Shown one piece after another: positions 9,999 to 21,270 of a stretch of 64,000 nucleotides of DNA. The stretch is taken from NCBI GenBank assembly GCA_020744425.1, contig JAGMUV010000032.1, positions 620,001 through 684,000 of the forward strand. The letters are read 5' to 3'. This DNA is from Dactylonectria macrodidyma. Its lineage: Eukaryota; Ascomycota; Sordariomycetes; Hypocreales; Nectriaceae. The number at the start of each line of letters is the position of its first letter. Position 1 is the first letter of the stretch. Both the position numbers and the translations under genes were made by a program. The notes beneath the pieces were generated by a model that had not been told where the DNA came from, ran no database searches, and was given only the letters and a program-made list of their open reading frames with translations.

Positions 9999-12024
9999 AT
10001 GAATTCCATCGGGCATGCGGCCGTTGAGGGCAACAGCAAACTCCAGGTGGGGAATACCTACATCAACAACTACCGGTACAACGAACCGAACCGCAATCGA
10101 TGCATTGCCGACCTACGACTGACCGACCCCCGCGACGACAAGACGCGCATCGAGCAGACAAAGGGTGGTCTTCTCAAGGACTCGTACTGCTGGATCCTCG
10201 ACAACGACGATTTCCAGCAATGGCGCAACGACGAACAGAGCCGACTGCTCTGGATCAAGGGCGATCCCGGAAAGGGCAAGACCATGTTGCTCTGCGGCAT
10301 CATAGACGAGCTGAAGAAGCAGACCGCGAACCTTGTGTCCTACTTCTTCTGCCAGGGCACCGACTCGCGCATCAACAACGCAACAGCCGTGCTGCGCGGC
10401 CTCATCTACCTCCTTACAGACCAGCAGCCATCGCTCATCCCGCACGTACAGAAAAAGTACGACCAGGCCGGTAAAGGCCTCTTCGAAGACGTGAATGCCT
10501 GGTGGGCCTTGTCTGAGGTCTTTGCAAACATTCTGCAAGATCCGAACTTGAAGAGCACCTTCTTGATCATCGACGCGCTCGACGAATGCGTGACGGATCT
10601 GCCGCATCTTCTCAACTTGATTGTCGAGAAGTCATCTGAGTCTCCTCATGTCAAGTGGATCGTCTCCAGTCGCAACTGGCTGAACATCGAGGAGCAGCTG
10701 GAAACAGCAGGACAGAAAGTAAGGCTGTGTCTCGAGCTAAACGAAAAGTCCATCTCCGCTGCTGTCAGCATATACATCAGGCACAAGGTGGATCAATTGG
10801 CGCGGCTGAAGAAATACGACCGCAACACACGGGACGCTGTTCAGCACCACTTATCCTCAAATGCAAATGACACGTTCCTTTGGGTAGCCTTGGTCTGCCA
10901 AGAGCTCGCGGATCCTAAGGTCCGGAAACGGCATACGCTCGCCAAGCTGAAGTCCTTCCCACAAGGACTTGATTCTCTCTACAATCGAATGATGGAACAG
11001 GTCCGTGATTTGGATGACGCAGACCTTTGCAAGCAGGTCCTAGCTATTGCTTCGGTCGTATACCGCCCTGTCTCCTTGAAGGAGTTGACGTTTCTTGCTG
11101 GGTCGCTCGAGGACTTCGACGACGACCTCGACACCTTGGAAGAAATCATCGGATCCTGCGGCTCTCTCCTGACTCTTCGAGAGGGAGTCGTTTACTTTGT
11201 ACATCAATCGGCGAAGGATTTCCTGCTCAACGAGGCATCCAATCCTGTCTTCTGGCATCGCGCACCAGCACCGCGTCGTCTTCTCGAGATCCCTTCAGAT
11301 TATGTCTGAGACCCTGCGACGAGATATATACGACTTACACCATCCCGGCATCTCTATCCACCACATCCGGCAGCCTGAACCGGACCCATTAGCCCCGGCA
11401 CGGTACTCATGCATCTACTGGGTTGACCACCTAAACGATGCCATCTCACACAGGACTTCGACGCCCATCAACGACCTCCATGACAACGGCACAGTCTACG
11501 AATTCCTCAGCAAGAAGTACCTCTACTGGCTCGAGGCACTGAGTCTTCTCCGAGGCATGCCTGAAGGAGTGGTTGCAATGACGAGGCTGGAGACATTACT
11601 CGTAGGCGAATTGACTTAAGTCATATGGCACCGATGCGCTAATTAGTATCTCTATTAGGAAGAGTCCAATAAGTCTCGCTTATTCGACCTCATTCGAGAT
11701 GCACGTCGCTTCATCCTATCCCACGGGTGGGCGATAGGGAACGCGCCTCTTCAGGCGTATGCGTCGGCGCTTGTCTTTAGTCCTAGACGAAGCATAACGA
11801 GAAAGCTATTTGAAGGGGAAGAGCCAAATTGGATAATAACTAAACCGGCTATGGCAGAGGATTGGGATGCGTGCCAGGCGACGCTCGAGGGCCACAGCGG
11901 TTCGGTTATGTCGGTGGCCTTCTCTCTCGATGGCCAGCGTCTCGCATCGGCGTCAGACGACGGCACCGTCAAGATCTGGGATGCCACGACGGGCTACTGC
12001 CAGGCGACGCTCGGTGACTCTTGA
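9999..12024 (+). pseudogene. NACHT-WD40 NLR (STAND) gene, frameshifted, WD array collapsed
   Basis: The ATG at 9999 opens a frame with the Walker A motif GDPGKGKT (residues ~88-95), Walker B LIIDALDE and SSRNW sensor region of fungal NACHT NLRs, which control programmed cell death in non-self recognition. The frame ends at 11309, but the homologous reading continues in another frame from about 11245 (...GIAHQHRVVFSRSLQ) to 11619, and again from about 11672 (SRLFDLIRDARRFILSH) to a TGA at 12024. At least two frame disruptions are therefore present. The tail holds one WD40 repeat (LEGHSGSVMSVAFS...VKIWDATTG) and the first residues of a second; such genes normally carry many near-identical repeats. 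No HET, HeLo or other large N-terminal effector domain precedes NACHT, only about 30 residues. Confidence 0.8.
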
Positions 12025-12025
12025 A

Positions 12026-12950
12026 GTAACCGGCAATGTTCAAAATCGCTTTGTTCAAGCTTCCGTTCTCCTTTACCTGCTCGACCCAGTTCGTGGCGAG
12101 CCCATAGTGCGAGATACTAACGATATCGGATCCTCACGAGAAGGTCTTCTCAAACGAAAGTTCCTTGACTCTTTCGCCCTCATTTGCGCGGTACGAAAAG
12201 ACGGCGACACGGTTTCTGCTGTGTGTATGGAAGAGGGACTGCCAGGGCGCACAGTCATTCGCGTCGCGAGCAACCACGGCATTTCAATGTCCACCTTGCA
12301 AGGCCTCCGTGACTTGATGGATTTTTCGAAAAATGTTGCCAACACAGCACTTGCCTGCCTGGACAGCGCAGACCACACACACAAGTTGCCAGCACAGGTG
12401 AGTAAGGGTTGATATCGTCCCCCTGCTGATGGTAATATCGTGTGCCGCAGCCTCCAACCCGTCCGACAGAGAACACGAGGTTCTTACCAAGATGATCCGT
12501 CTCGATATCACCAGAATCCGGTATTACCTGAAGGAACTCCACAATGCGAATGGCATCCGAGAGGAGTCTGTTGTCGACCTGAAGTCCAGGATTGAAGGAA
12601 CCTTGTGCTCTCCCAGCGATCAAATTGCGCTCGAGACCTTCTCCGGATGGTTTTCACATATCTTTGCGATAAGAACGATGCTTGCGGACCCTACTCCTGA
12701 GAGCCTCGCCGATCACATCCACTGGGCTCTAGAGGCTAAACGGACCTACTTCTCGTGTCTTAGGGCCGCTTTTTCTGCAGACAGGCAGAATTTCCCGCTT
12801 GGACCTATGCCATCATCAAGCTAGGAAGATATGCGATTGCTGCAAGAGCTTTGCTCCAGCTCGTTTTGGAGGTCCCCTCTTTGTTCAGTCCCATGGCTCG
12901 TGGAGCCCGTAACTGCTCCACCAAGAACCCAGTTCAACATTCCGAAAGGT
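12026..12950 (+). pseudogene. remnant of an uncharacterised fungal gene
   Basis: Two coding segments are seen: 12026-12397, ending at a GTGAGT donor (12398), and one starting after an acceptor at 12450. The second encodes REHEVLTKMIRLDI and runs to about 12790, where the reading shifts frame (...FPAWTYAIIKLGRYAIAARAL) and continues to about 12900. Joining at these splice sites leaves the two segments out of register, so a frameshift is likely. Its start is fused to the truncated WD40 end of the NLR at 12024, and its end runs into the copia gag fragment on the other strand. The protein has helical repeats but no domain I recognise. Confidence 0.5.
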
Positions 12951-13942
12951 GAAATGCCCCTCACCTGTGTCGCCTTCTTCCGTGTGAGGGCTTTTACCTG
13001 GGCCTCCAGGTCTGAGTCTTCCTCGAGAGCTTCTTTCACCTTCTTTTGGATCTTCTCTCGGGGTTTGAATCCCTTCCATGCCTGATTTGGAAAGACATAG
13101 AAGCATTTCGTAAGTTCGTGGGATAACCCACACGCCGGGCATTCCTGTCTCTTCTCAGGAGACCTCTGGCGTTTTCTTTCTCCCTTCTTCGAAGACGGGT
13201 ACTGACCTTCAATGATGTGGGCGTCCCCTTCATCATTCTGGGGGTCCTCCCCAGCATAGCTCGCAGAAAACGCACCGCGGGCCACTCGGCCCTTCGTGGC
13301 CTCTGCATCTTGGAGCTCATTTCGGAAGTCGTTCCCTACATCTCGGTATGAGAGGGCCCTATTTTGCAATAGGGTCTTTGAAGAGATTTTGTATGAGGCA
13401 GTCCAGCTAGGCAGGATGTGTGTGGTGACACTGAAGAAGTTCCAGGCCCACGCACTGTTGTGGAGCGTTTCCGGGACCTCTCGTTGTCGCCCTTTCGCCA
13501 TTGTCTCTTCCCATTGATCTAGCCACTTGAATGCTGCTTAGCTGACCGTCTTTGGGGCTGTTCTTAGTAAGGTAAGATACCTATTTCTGGCATCCTTCGT
13601 TTCGTCTGCCTCGGTCCTTCCACACCGGGCACGTAGGTTCCAGTGCCATTCGTATAGTGATTCATGTGACTGACAGCAGGTTTGAATCAGGCTAGGAGAG
13701 ACCGTACGGATAACCCAATCTTGAAGGATTCCAAGAGCCTTTTTCTGTTTTTCGAAAACCTTCTCTTGTAGCTGATAGAAGGTTAAGTCCTGCTGGAAGA
13801 TCTTCTGGCCTTGGTCTGTTAGGTCAGAAATAGACCACGGCAATGAACCGGCCCTCCGTTGATAACAGGAGCTAACTAATTTCGATAGCTGGCCTTTCGA
13901 GATGAACTGTCGCACGACACGATTGTTTGGATGACTGAACAA
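12905..13942 (-). pseudogene. Ty1/copia gag fragment with in-frame stop
   Basis: Two frames in the same register are separated by one TAA at 13540-13538. The first (13942-13541) has the EKQKKALGILQDWV helix region of copia gag (UBN2-like). The second (13537 to ~12905) carries APKTVS-(stop)-AAFKWLDQWE and a zinc knuckle CPACGLSHELTKC, which is CX2CX3HX4C. No protease, integrase or RT follows; both ends are cut off. The stop is plausibly CAA to TAA. It lies antisense to the end of the neighbouring broken gene. Confidence 0.7.
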
Positions 13943-14704
13943 CGATCGGGAAGAAGATCCCCTGTGAATCGGGCAACGAAAGACTCTTGATTTTCTATCT
14001 AAATGAGCGACGAAGGTCGGTCTCTTATACCTATGTTCAATCTGCCGATATCATAGGCAGCAGGCTGCTGCCTGATGCTAGTGGTGGTCGTTCACTCTCA
14101 TCGTGAACAAGTTCACGATGATCGTGATTCTTGCCTCGTTTTGCGAGCGAGCGACTTGATATTGACATGAACTTTGGTGTTTTAATCTCTTTAGCCATTT
14201 GCAGATGTGGAAAAAAGCCCCGCGCGATCGGGCGTTCTGCCTCGGCATTTTAGTAGGCATTCCGGTAGGCGTCTTTGTAGGCGTTCTAGGCGCCCCTCTT
14301 GACATCCTGTCAGACTGTGCAAGGCATCATGTGGATGCGCAAGGCAGAATTGCAACAGTGCGTTGCTAGTTTCCACAGCGCTATCCAGAATAATAAATAG
14401 TAGAGTCTTGCTTGGGAATTATTGTTCGCGACCGTATGCTAAAACCCCCGGTCTGCCCAATATCATCAGTTCCACCAACGTCATGCCTGTTTCCTTCCTT
14501 TCCAAGCTATACACTGTCCCTCGTGATATCATACTGAGCATTTATGCATTGATATGGTGTTATTTCTGGGACCCGGATGACGACTGATTCCGGATGCATC
14601 GCAGCTAAGAACTCAAGCCTGCAGGCGTTACAATACACAACATGCGAAAAAGACCAGCAGCCGACAGATAGGAAACAGACCGCTTGCACATTCCGAACCG
14701 TCGA

Positions 14705-14739
<35 letters not shown>

Positions 14740-15133
14740 GTCATTGTTCGGCTCAGATTAGCCTGTCCTTTACGGTGGTTACTGTAACCTCTCTTTACGC
14801 AAATCCCCAACTCTCTCCTGTAAAAATTCTTCCTGACTAGCGGCTGTTAGCACTAGCGTGGAAAATTTTTGCAGGCCCACCAAATTTGGCTGCTGCAGCA
14901 GCTGGGTACCCATCGGGCACTAACAGCGCAGTAAAGGAAGGATTGAGAGGGTTGACTTCCTTTACGCAGCAGCCAAGGTCACAGCCCAAGGGCTCCGGCC
15001 ACGATCGAAGCCTGCTGCCCTGACCAGCTGGGCAGCTAAGATAGCAGCAGGGTCACAGCACGGCTTGCGGGGGCCAACGACACCGCTGTGGCTCTTATAC
15101 ATGCTGTAATGCTGGTTCAGACCTCGCAGCAGG
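13943..15133. other. gene-free stretch between gag fragment and piggyBac element
   Basis: No supported gene. It contains a short degenerate repeat encoding TPTKTPTGMPTKMP on the minus strand (14225-14290) and a 28-base T run at 14707-14734. Confidence 0.5.
14707..14734 (-). repeat. poly(T) tract, 28 bases
   Basis: An uninterrupted run of T on the + strand. Read on the minus strand it is a poly(A) tail, as left by a LINE-type retroposition whose body would lie to the right. No retroposon body is recognised. Confidence 0.6.
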
Positions 15134-15172
15134 TATCCCATCGAGTGCGGATGGACCCCATTTTCGCCAAGG
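15134..15172. repeat. left TIR of piggyBac-like element
   Basis: Perfect inverted match of 39 bases to 17368-17406. Confidence 0.9.
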
Positions 15173-15252
15173 GCGGGGTAAAGCCAATCAGGGCTTATGG
15201 GACCACTAGAATAATCGAATCATATGCTAAAATTCAGGGTACCTCGATTCCT

Positions 15253-17256
15253 CTATAGATTTTGGGTGTGCCAGAGGTACCAACAATCTCCATCAGTACA
15301 TAGCGGTACGTTACAGTCTAAGCAGCCTTTTCGAGTCTTTTTTCGCTGTTGCGGCTGTTGAGTGAGGCTATTCCTAGATACCTCACTTAGAGCCTCGCGT
15401 TTCTTCCTCCTGCCGCAATAGGTGCAAGGCGAGTTAACCCCCCTTGATCCCTTGCGATGGTGCTGCCAAGGAATAGATGTTTTCCTCTTATCCGAAGCCC
15501 GTTGAGGTCGTGAAAGTCTTCGACCTCCTGCTAATGGTCCAAAGTGTTGAATAAGCTGGGATGCAAGCAGTCGCCGCCATTGGTACTGGTTCTTGACCTT
15601 TTGCCACTCGGGCTTGCCCCAGAGCTGCAGGAAGAAGCTATTCACAACGATCACTTCCAGCAGGAAATTCCAAGCAAGGGCTTGCCAGCCTCCTCGACGA
15701 ATAGGGCGGCTGTATTGATAATAAGACCTCATCTGGTCACTTATATCAACCCCATTCATCTTATGGTTATACTCGTCAATTGCCTCAGGCACCGGGAGGT
15801 TCTTCCGGACGTCTGGGCCGAAGGCTTCTTTCCGGGCAGCCCGCTTTCCGGCAGAGCTTCCGGCCGGTCGGCGCCGGAGACGGATAACCTCCCGGCCGTC
15901 TCGGAAGACGGTTGTCAAGAAGAGGACAAGGGCGTTATCCTTCCAGGTGAATTGGTTGACCTATGAAGAGACAAACTGATCAGTATGGAGATATCTATAG
16001 AAAGCAGTTTGCAATACCATACCTCCCCATCTAAGGTAGGGATGCAATGGATCTGACCCCAAGGAATACCCTGGCCTTCTGCTTCCTTCTCGGCGACGAG
16101 GATCTTATCTATCCCACTGTCTTTCCGGCAGGTCCCGGAAGCCCCGACCTGCTGCTTCCGGAGGGCCCGGAGAAGCCGTACGGAAGCAAAGAGATTATCT
16201 AGGAATACGTGGTGGACTGCAGCCGGAAGTAAGGTAATAAGTGTCGTTACAACCCGCTGCGTTGGCGTTAACGGGACCCACTTTGCAGCAGCAGCTCCAG
16301 CCTTGCTGTCTTCCGGCCGGGCTTGAGGGACTAGTCCGTACGGGCCCTTTCCGTGTACGTGCCAGAGCCACCGGAGGCAGTAGCCCGATTGGGCAAGGAT
16401 CCAGACCTTGAAGCCGGTTGGGATCGGCTTCGTCGGTATTGTCGTCGTCTCTAGGGACCGGCCCGTAAACCGGACCATAGCCTCGTCAACGGTAAGGTCG
16501 GAGCCGGCTGTATAGAAGGAATCCCCAGTCTCTTGGATATGGGCTGACCACTCGTTTACCTTCCGGTATATATCTGGCATCCCGGCTTGGGCGGGGGCTT
16601 GGGCCCGGGCCTGGCGTTGACCTCCTGACTGGCTGGGCTGGAATTCAGAGGTATCAAAGATACGTAGCTGCCGGAGCAGACTTTAGAAGCGGTCCCGGGA
16701 GATAAACCGGGTGAATAGATATAGGATCCTCCTTTTGCTGTTGAGTTGACCAATATCTTGATATTTGAGGTTCGCTATGTATCCCCATATAAAGCAGGAT
16801 TCCTAAGAAGAGGTAAATCTCATCTACAGAAGTCTTCCTCCACTCATACACTCTTGACCGTTTAGCCCGGGGACCTTCCTTAGATAACGGCGCTGCATTC
16901 GTCCATTGCACCCACCGCTCAATAAGGCCCCGGGGAACGTACCGGAGGAATAGGTCAAGCGGGGCTGCCGGCAGCTCCCGTATCTCTCGGGGCCGGGTCG
17001 GTACGTCAAAGGGTACGAAGGAGCCCGGCGGCCCGCGCTCGACAGCCGGAGGTTCGTGGGGCCGGACTGTGCTGTTATTGCACTGCTCTGGCGTACAGTC
17101 GGCAGTGCAGGCGACAGCGAGGTCTTCAGGAAGGATCTCAACCACAATACAGCTCCGTACGGAAGCCCCGGAAGCCCCAGAAGCATCGGAAGCCCCGGAG
17201 GCACCGGAGGCATCAGAAGCATCAGAATCACTAGAAGACATCGCAGCATTGAACAA
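15253..17256 (-). pseudogene. piggyBac-family transposase (DDE_Tnp_1_7), one frameshift and one stop
   Basis: From 17256: an Asp/Ser/Gly-rich N-terminus, then EIYLFLGILLYMGIHSEPQI, typical of PGBD proteins. The catalytic aspartates are visible as DEAMVRF (first), FLDNLF (second) and NGVDISDQM (third region). A C-terminal cysteine-rich zinc domain (CLDCNVPLC) ends the protein. A 62-base intron 16022-15961 (GTATGG...CATAG) joins LDGE to VNQFTW in frame. Two lesions are present: a frameshift at about 16690-16735 before the FISRDRF block, and TAA at 16685-16683 where the reading suggests Q. The product is therefore inactive unless the reading differs, although the element ends are intact. Confidence 0.8.
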
Positions 17257-17367
17257 AATGACGGTTTTGGTGGTGACAGCAGGTAAGAAAACATAGGTGC
17301 AAATGATGTTTCGTCATGTACTGATTGAAGTGCGGAGTAAAAGTGGGTATAAAAGTGGGTATTTTGG

Positions 17368-17406
17368 CCTTGGCGAAAATGGGGTCCATCCGCACTCGAT
17401 GGGATA
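17368..17406. repeat. right TIR of piggyBac-like element
   Basis: Perfect inverted match of 39 bases to 15134-15172. Confidence 0.9.
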
Positions 17407-17463
17407 GCTATCGCAGCCAACAGCAATCACGACACCAGCTTCAATCTAGGTGGGCGTCGACCT

Positions 17464-17621
17464 CTGCCCTGATCTCTACGACTCGGCACTTAGGTATATA
17501 AGGCTATTAGTCTTAGTACCTGCTTAGACCTCCGGGCCTGAGCTGCCCTGACCTCTGCGTCTCGGCACGTAGGTGTATAAGGCCACCGCGTCTTAGCACC
17601 TGCCTCGGCCTCCGGGCCTAG
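17464..17621. repeat. 79-base tandem duplication, diverged
   Basis: Two consecutive copies begin CTGCCCTGATCTCT (17464) and CTGCCCTGACCTCT (17543). Both contain a CTCGGCAC.TAGGT.TATAAGG segment. Differences are mainly transitions. A partial third copy follows. Confidence 0.6.
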
Positions 17622-18182
17622 GCTACTATGACCTTCGGGTCTTAGATGCCTTGATTTACGGATCTTGGCTGTTAATCCAGGTCTACAAGAAGTCACAGAA
17701 TCGGGCTACTTGTAGGCATCAGGGTTCTGGCTTGATGGCCCTGATCAATGGATGCTAGCTGCAGTGGTTTTTCCCTCTTAGCTCCCGCGAGGTTTTCCCA
17801 TCTGCAGTTTTTCCTATCATACGGATCTCGATTTCTGGAGGTTTTGAATGCCGGCAGGCAGGAATAGGAATACTGGAGAATTCCAAGCTGGTTAATAAAT
17901 ATGGGTATGCTGACACCCGCCTTGACAATCCGCTGACGGATATCGGGCTCGAAATCATAGGTCAAATAGGGCTGCTTAATTGCTAGATGGAAGAGAAAGA
18001 AGGATTACAATCTTAGCTTATGCGGACTGTAGGTCCGAGCTACGGACCTGCTTGGTCTGTAGCTCCGGCCCCAGGTTACTGTACTTAGGTTTCTTCAGCT
18101 GTTGACACCAGCCTAGCACGTCATCTTGCCCCTAGGGGATTCTGTAGATATCTCTAGTAGATGTCTTCATGACGATAATAAA

Positions 18183-18204
18183 CCAACAACAACAACAACA
18201 ACAT
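18183..18204. repeat. (AAC)n microsatellite
   Basis: About seven uninterrupted AAC units. Confidence 0.8.
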
Positions 18205-19229
18205 GTACAACTGTATAGATTGCATTCTAACTTCTCCACTGTTCTACAGTAGATTAGATATGGATGATTTCTCGCTGCAGTCTCGGGTCGCAAACATAAA
18301 TAAAGACCTAGAATCCTCTCATTACCGTGCCTCCACGCCAGCTGCGAGTTCTCTCCTGTTTGATTCAATTGGATAAACATGGACCATCTTTCTCAAGGCC
18401 AGATCACTGATGTCTTTCTGTTGCATCTAGGAGATGGAAGTGATCATGTGTGTGAGAAGCTCTTGCTATTCTTCCTATCTAATGAGGGTCTTTGGGTCAG
18501 TCTTATAGATGAAGAGACTGATGATGACCTCGGACAGCCAAGACGGTCCGGATGCTACGGACTATTTGACTTTATCTAGCTATCCTCCTGATCATAGCTT
18601 GTGACGAAGCTGATGACGAGGCCAGTGACGAGGAAAGTGGCTGTGGAACCTTATGATGAAGGGCAGAAAGCTTGACTGTTGTCATAGCTGCAAAATCCGA
18701 TATCCCGATATGTGACGCACATGTCCGAGAACCACCAGGCTTATCTCACTAAGTCTAAGTCCCTGTGCAGCTTCGGATTTAGGACTCTGTAAGCCAAGTC
18801 GCCGCCTCTCTGCAAATGGATCCATGTCCAAGCATGGTGCGAGTGTCGTGGATTCCATTCGCATTTGAATGATCGGTCCCATCCCTGGCATTCATTCCGC
18901 TTTGTCGCAAATTTTCCGGGGTATACAGAAGGCGAGCTAACAACAGGACTTGATATTCGCTTGCATGTTAGGGTTCAAACCAAAAGTTGGTCGACGCAGA
19001 ACCTGCCTGCGGTGCCCTGTGTCTATGGTCTTGCCACACGTGGCATGGCGGGCAAGATAATATGGTGGAAGCTTTGGATTTGGGCGTTCATTTTTCCCCC
19101 CCATTAGTCCAGGGTGGTCTTATTCAACATGAAGGGTTGCTAGCTGGTTTTGGTGGGCATCATCTGGTTGTGAAGTGCTTGGCGCTGGGTACCCAAGTCC
19201 TAGGTGGTCGACTCTTGGTCAAGAAAAGG

Positions 19230-19420
19230 ATCTTGTCTTTTGACAACACTGGATGTTTGACTAAAACTGGGCGTTTGACTAAAAACGTTTGATTAAAACT
19301 GGGGCTTTGACTAAATCGGACATTTGACGAGACTGGGCCGTTCTGACAAAGTGTGACCATTGACTAACCTCGGCATGACTGAACAGAAGTGGACTAAACA
19401 GAAGTGGACTAAAGGACAGA
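19230..19420. repeat. degenerate GACTAAAACTGG-type minisatellite
   Basis: The motif 'TTTGACTAAAACTGG' recurs with variation every 14-20 bases (e.g. about 19257, 19273, 19291, 19307), then 'CAGAAGTGGACTAAA' repeats at 19385-19415. It lies immediately left of the Helentron-like end. Confidence 0.5.
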
Positions 19421-19756
19421 AGTGGTCTATACCTGATTTAATTCAGCCGAAGGCTGACTTTACATCAGTTCTTAAGTTTTCCCGAATAATGAGAGTTTGG
19501 TGCAGACAGGGATAAATAAATTTCTCGGAATCTGATTGGTCCAGATTTTGTATGGCCAGTCGCAAAACAACGCGCAACTGGCTGATGGCACCAAAAGAGT
19601 GGGGCCAATGGGTGCTGGCCCCTGAAAGGTTCACGCGGAGTGCCGGCAGCTTGCGTCCGTTTGGAATTGTTTGTTTACTCAGTACTGTACCAGTACCACG
19701 CGTTCAATTCATCTCCCCAATTCGACAGGTCTCGATATGGCCTCGTTGATTGCGTA

Positions 19757-20563
19757 ATGGATTTCGGTCTCAACCCCGAAGAGCTCTCTAATGATTTACT
19801 CTTCGTTGTTTGTGCTCGTTGTGGCGAGGAGAGACCGAATAGTGCCTTCACAGCAAAGAGGCAGTCTGCTGGGCAAACTAAGCAATGCATAGACTGCCGT
19901 AACCAGCGCGTTTCCCATGTAAGCACTGCCTTCCTCGTCTATAAGACTCTTAACCCTCATAAAATGAAGCATTCTAGATCCAAAGCCGTGCTCCAGACGC
20001 TGCGGAAAATTGCACTTCGTCCATCCTCACCTGGCAGACCTGCCACGAAGAGAACCGACGGAGATGCTGGCCTATCGCCTCCCAACGAGAGATCCGGAAC
20101 CCAGCCTACATCGCCAGAGAAGCTACGGCAACTTCATACAGCTAGGAGTTTATTCGGAGAGCCAATTAGCCAGCCGCAGGTGGTGCTGGGGACGCCAATC
20201 CCACCAACCCAACAAAGCTTGCGCAACTTCCGGACTCTTGCTCCCTCACCGACCGTACAGCCAACGACCGATCAAATCGCGTCACATTCTGATCCATCTA
20301 CTGTCCCAAGTAGCACAACTGATGCTGAGTACTCTTACTTGGCTTCTAGGTTCCATAAGGGCGGGAAAGACTCACAAGATGATGCCTCCAAGGCTGAGGC
20401 GAAGACAAGGCAGGTGGCTATACAGCGCGACCATCGTTCACGGCGCCGTGCGGGGGAGACTGTCTCCCTGACTCCCTCGATATCTCAACTGGGCGTCTCT
20501 GCAGTTCCTAATGAGCCTGGAGAAGGTATCCCTGGCCGTGATCGTCGTCGTTATGCAGGCTAA
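19757..20563 (+). pseudogene. Helentron ORF N-terminal zinc-finger fragment
   Basis: The ATG at 19757 opens a frame with a four-cysteine cluster CARCGEERPNSAF...CIDCRNQR at about residues 20-52, then a Ser/Pro-rich low-complexity tail. The same cluster, degraded (SAGNIKNCLECRN), occurs in the inverted copy at about 24020. Such N-terminal zinc motifs precede the Rep domain in fungal Helitron proteins. A possible GTAAGC donor follows the cluster at about 19920. The frame stops 40 bases before the Pif1 fragment resumes, marking the internal deletion. Confidence 0.55.
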
Positions 20564-20604
20564 CCACTGGATTAGCCGATCGCCTCGGCCGGCCAGTCGT
20601 CCAG

Positions 20605-21270
20605 ATCAAGGTTAAGAACGTCGGCCCTGGTGCGGCTGCTGCCCCCGATGATAAGGCGGGCAACCTTGCGAAACAGATTCTCATATGCATTGGCGCCCGT
20701 CTGATGCTGACATCCAACCTTTGGCAGCCAGTTGGCCTCTGCAACCGCGCTCGCGGTACCGGTACTGTTTACGACATCGGCCGGGCACCCGGGGCTGACC
20801 CCATCCAAGACCCTCCCTGTGTTATCATGATGGAGTTTGACAAATACAACGGACCGGTGTTCCTGACCACCCCCGATGGCAAGAAGATTGTCCCGATTCT
20901 CTCAGTTGAGAGGGACTTCCTCATCGGAGCCACTCTCTGCGCTCGCACCCAGTTTCCCCTGATCGTATGCTACGCCATTACCGTGCACAAGTCACAAAGC
21001 ATCACCGAAGACATGATAGTTACAGATCTGTCCTGCCGGGACTTTCAGACTGGTTTAAGCTACGTGGCTGTCTCTCGCGTGAAAACGCTCGAGGGTCTGA
21101 TGTTGGATGCACCGTTTGATCGTAATCACCTGGTCTACGGGTCTCCCCCGGATGGCATGAAGATGAAGATGAGGGATCAGGAGCTTAGGAAACGACAGGT
21201 GCTCACACGGAATCCGTACATGTCACATAATACCAAGAATGACCATGGCAGTGGATCAGTACGTAGATAA
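20605..21270 (+). pseudogene. Pif1-type helicase C-terminus (Helentron)
   Basis: The frame from about 20605 reads KVKNVGPGAAAAPDDKAG, GARLMLTSNLWQPVGLC, VEFDKY-type segment (MMEFDKYNGPVF) and ends with VHKSQSITEDMIVTDLS and GLSYVAVSRVKTLEGL, the last two motifs of Pif1/RecD2-like SF1 helicases. Walker A/B and the earlier motifs are absent. Homologous and colinear with the minus-strand piece 23291-23950. Confidence 0.8.

Larger units (their letters stand above)
15134..17406 (-). mobile_element. piggyBac-like DNA transposon with 39-bp TIRs
   Basis: Perfect 39-base terminal inverted repeats (15134-15172 and 17368-17406; outer end TATCCCATCGAGTGCGG) enclose a piggyBac-type transposase gene on the minus strand. 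The whole unit is 2.27 kb. The flanking bases do not show the TTAA duplication typical of piggyBac; the only direct repeat at the ends is TA, if TA is counted as target and the TIR as starting TCCC. Confidence 0.85.
17407..19443. other. gene-free stretch with simple and degenerate repeats
   Basis: No supported gene. It contains a 79-base tandem duplication starting at 17464, an (AAC)n microsatellite near 18183-18204, and a degenerate short repeat array at 19230-19420. Confidence 0.5.

Noticed and set aside
12831..13085. + strand 84-codon frame
   Set aside because: Mostly antisense of the copia gag zinc-knuckle region; only its first part may belong to the broken neighbouring gene.
17069..17296. 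+ strand Glu/Ala/Pro-rich frame
   Set aside because: Antisense shadow of the Ser/Asp/Gly-rich repeat at the start of the piggyBac-type transposase.
20010..20471. + strand 153-codon frame in the left Helentron copy
   Set aside because: Overlaps the zinc-finger frame in another register, starts inside it and has no motif.
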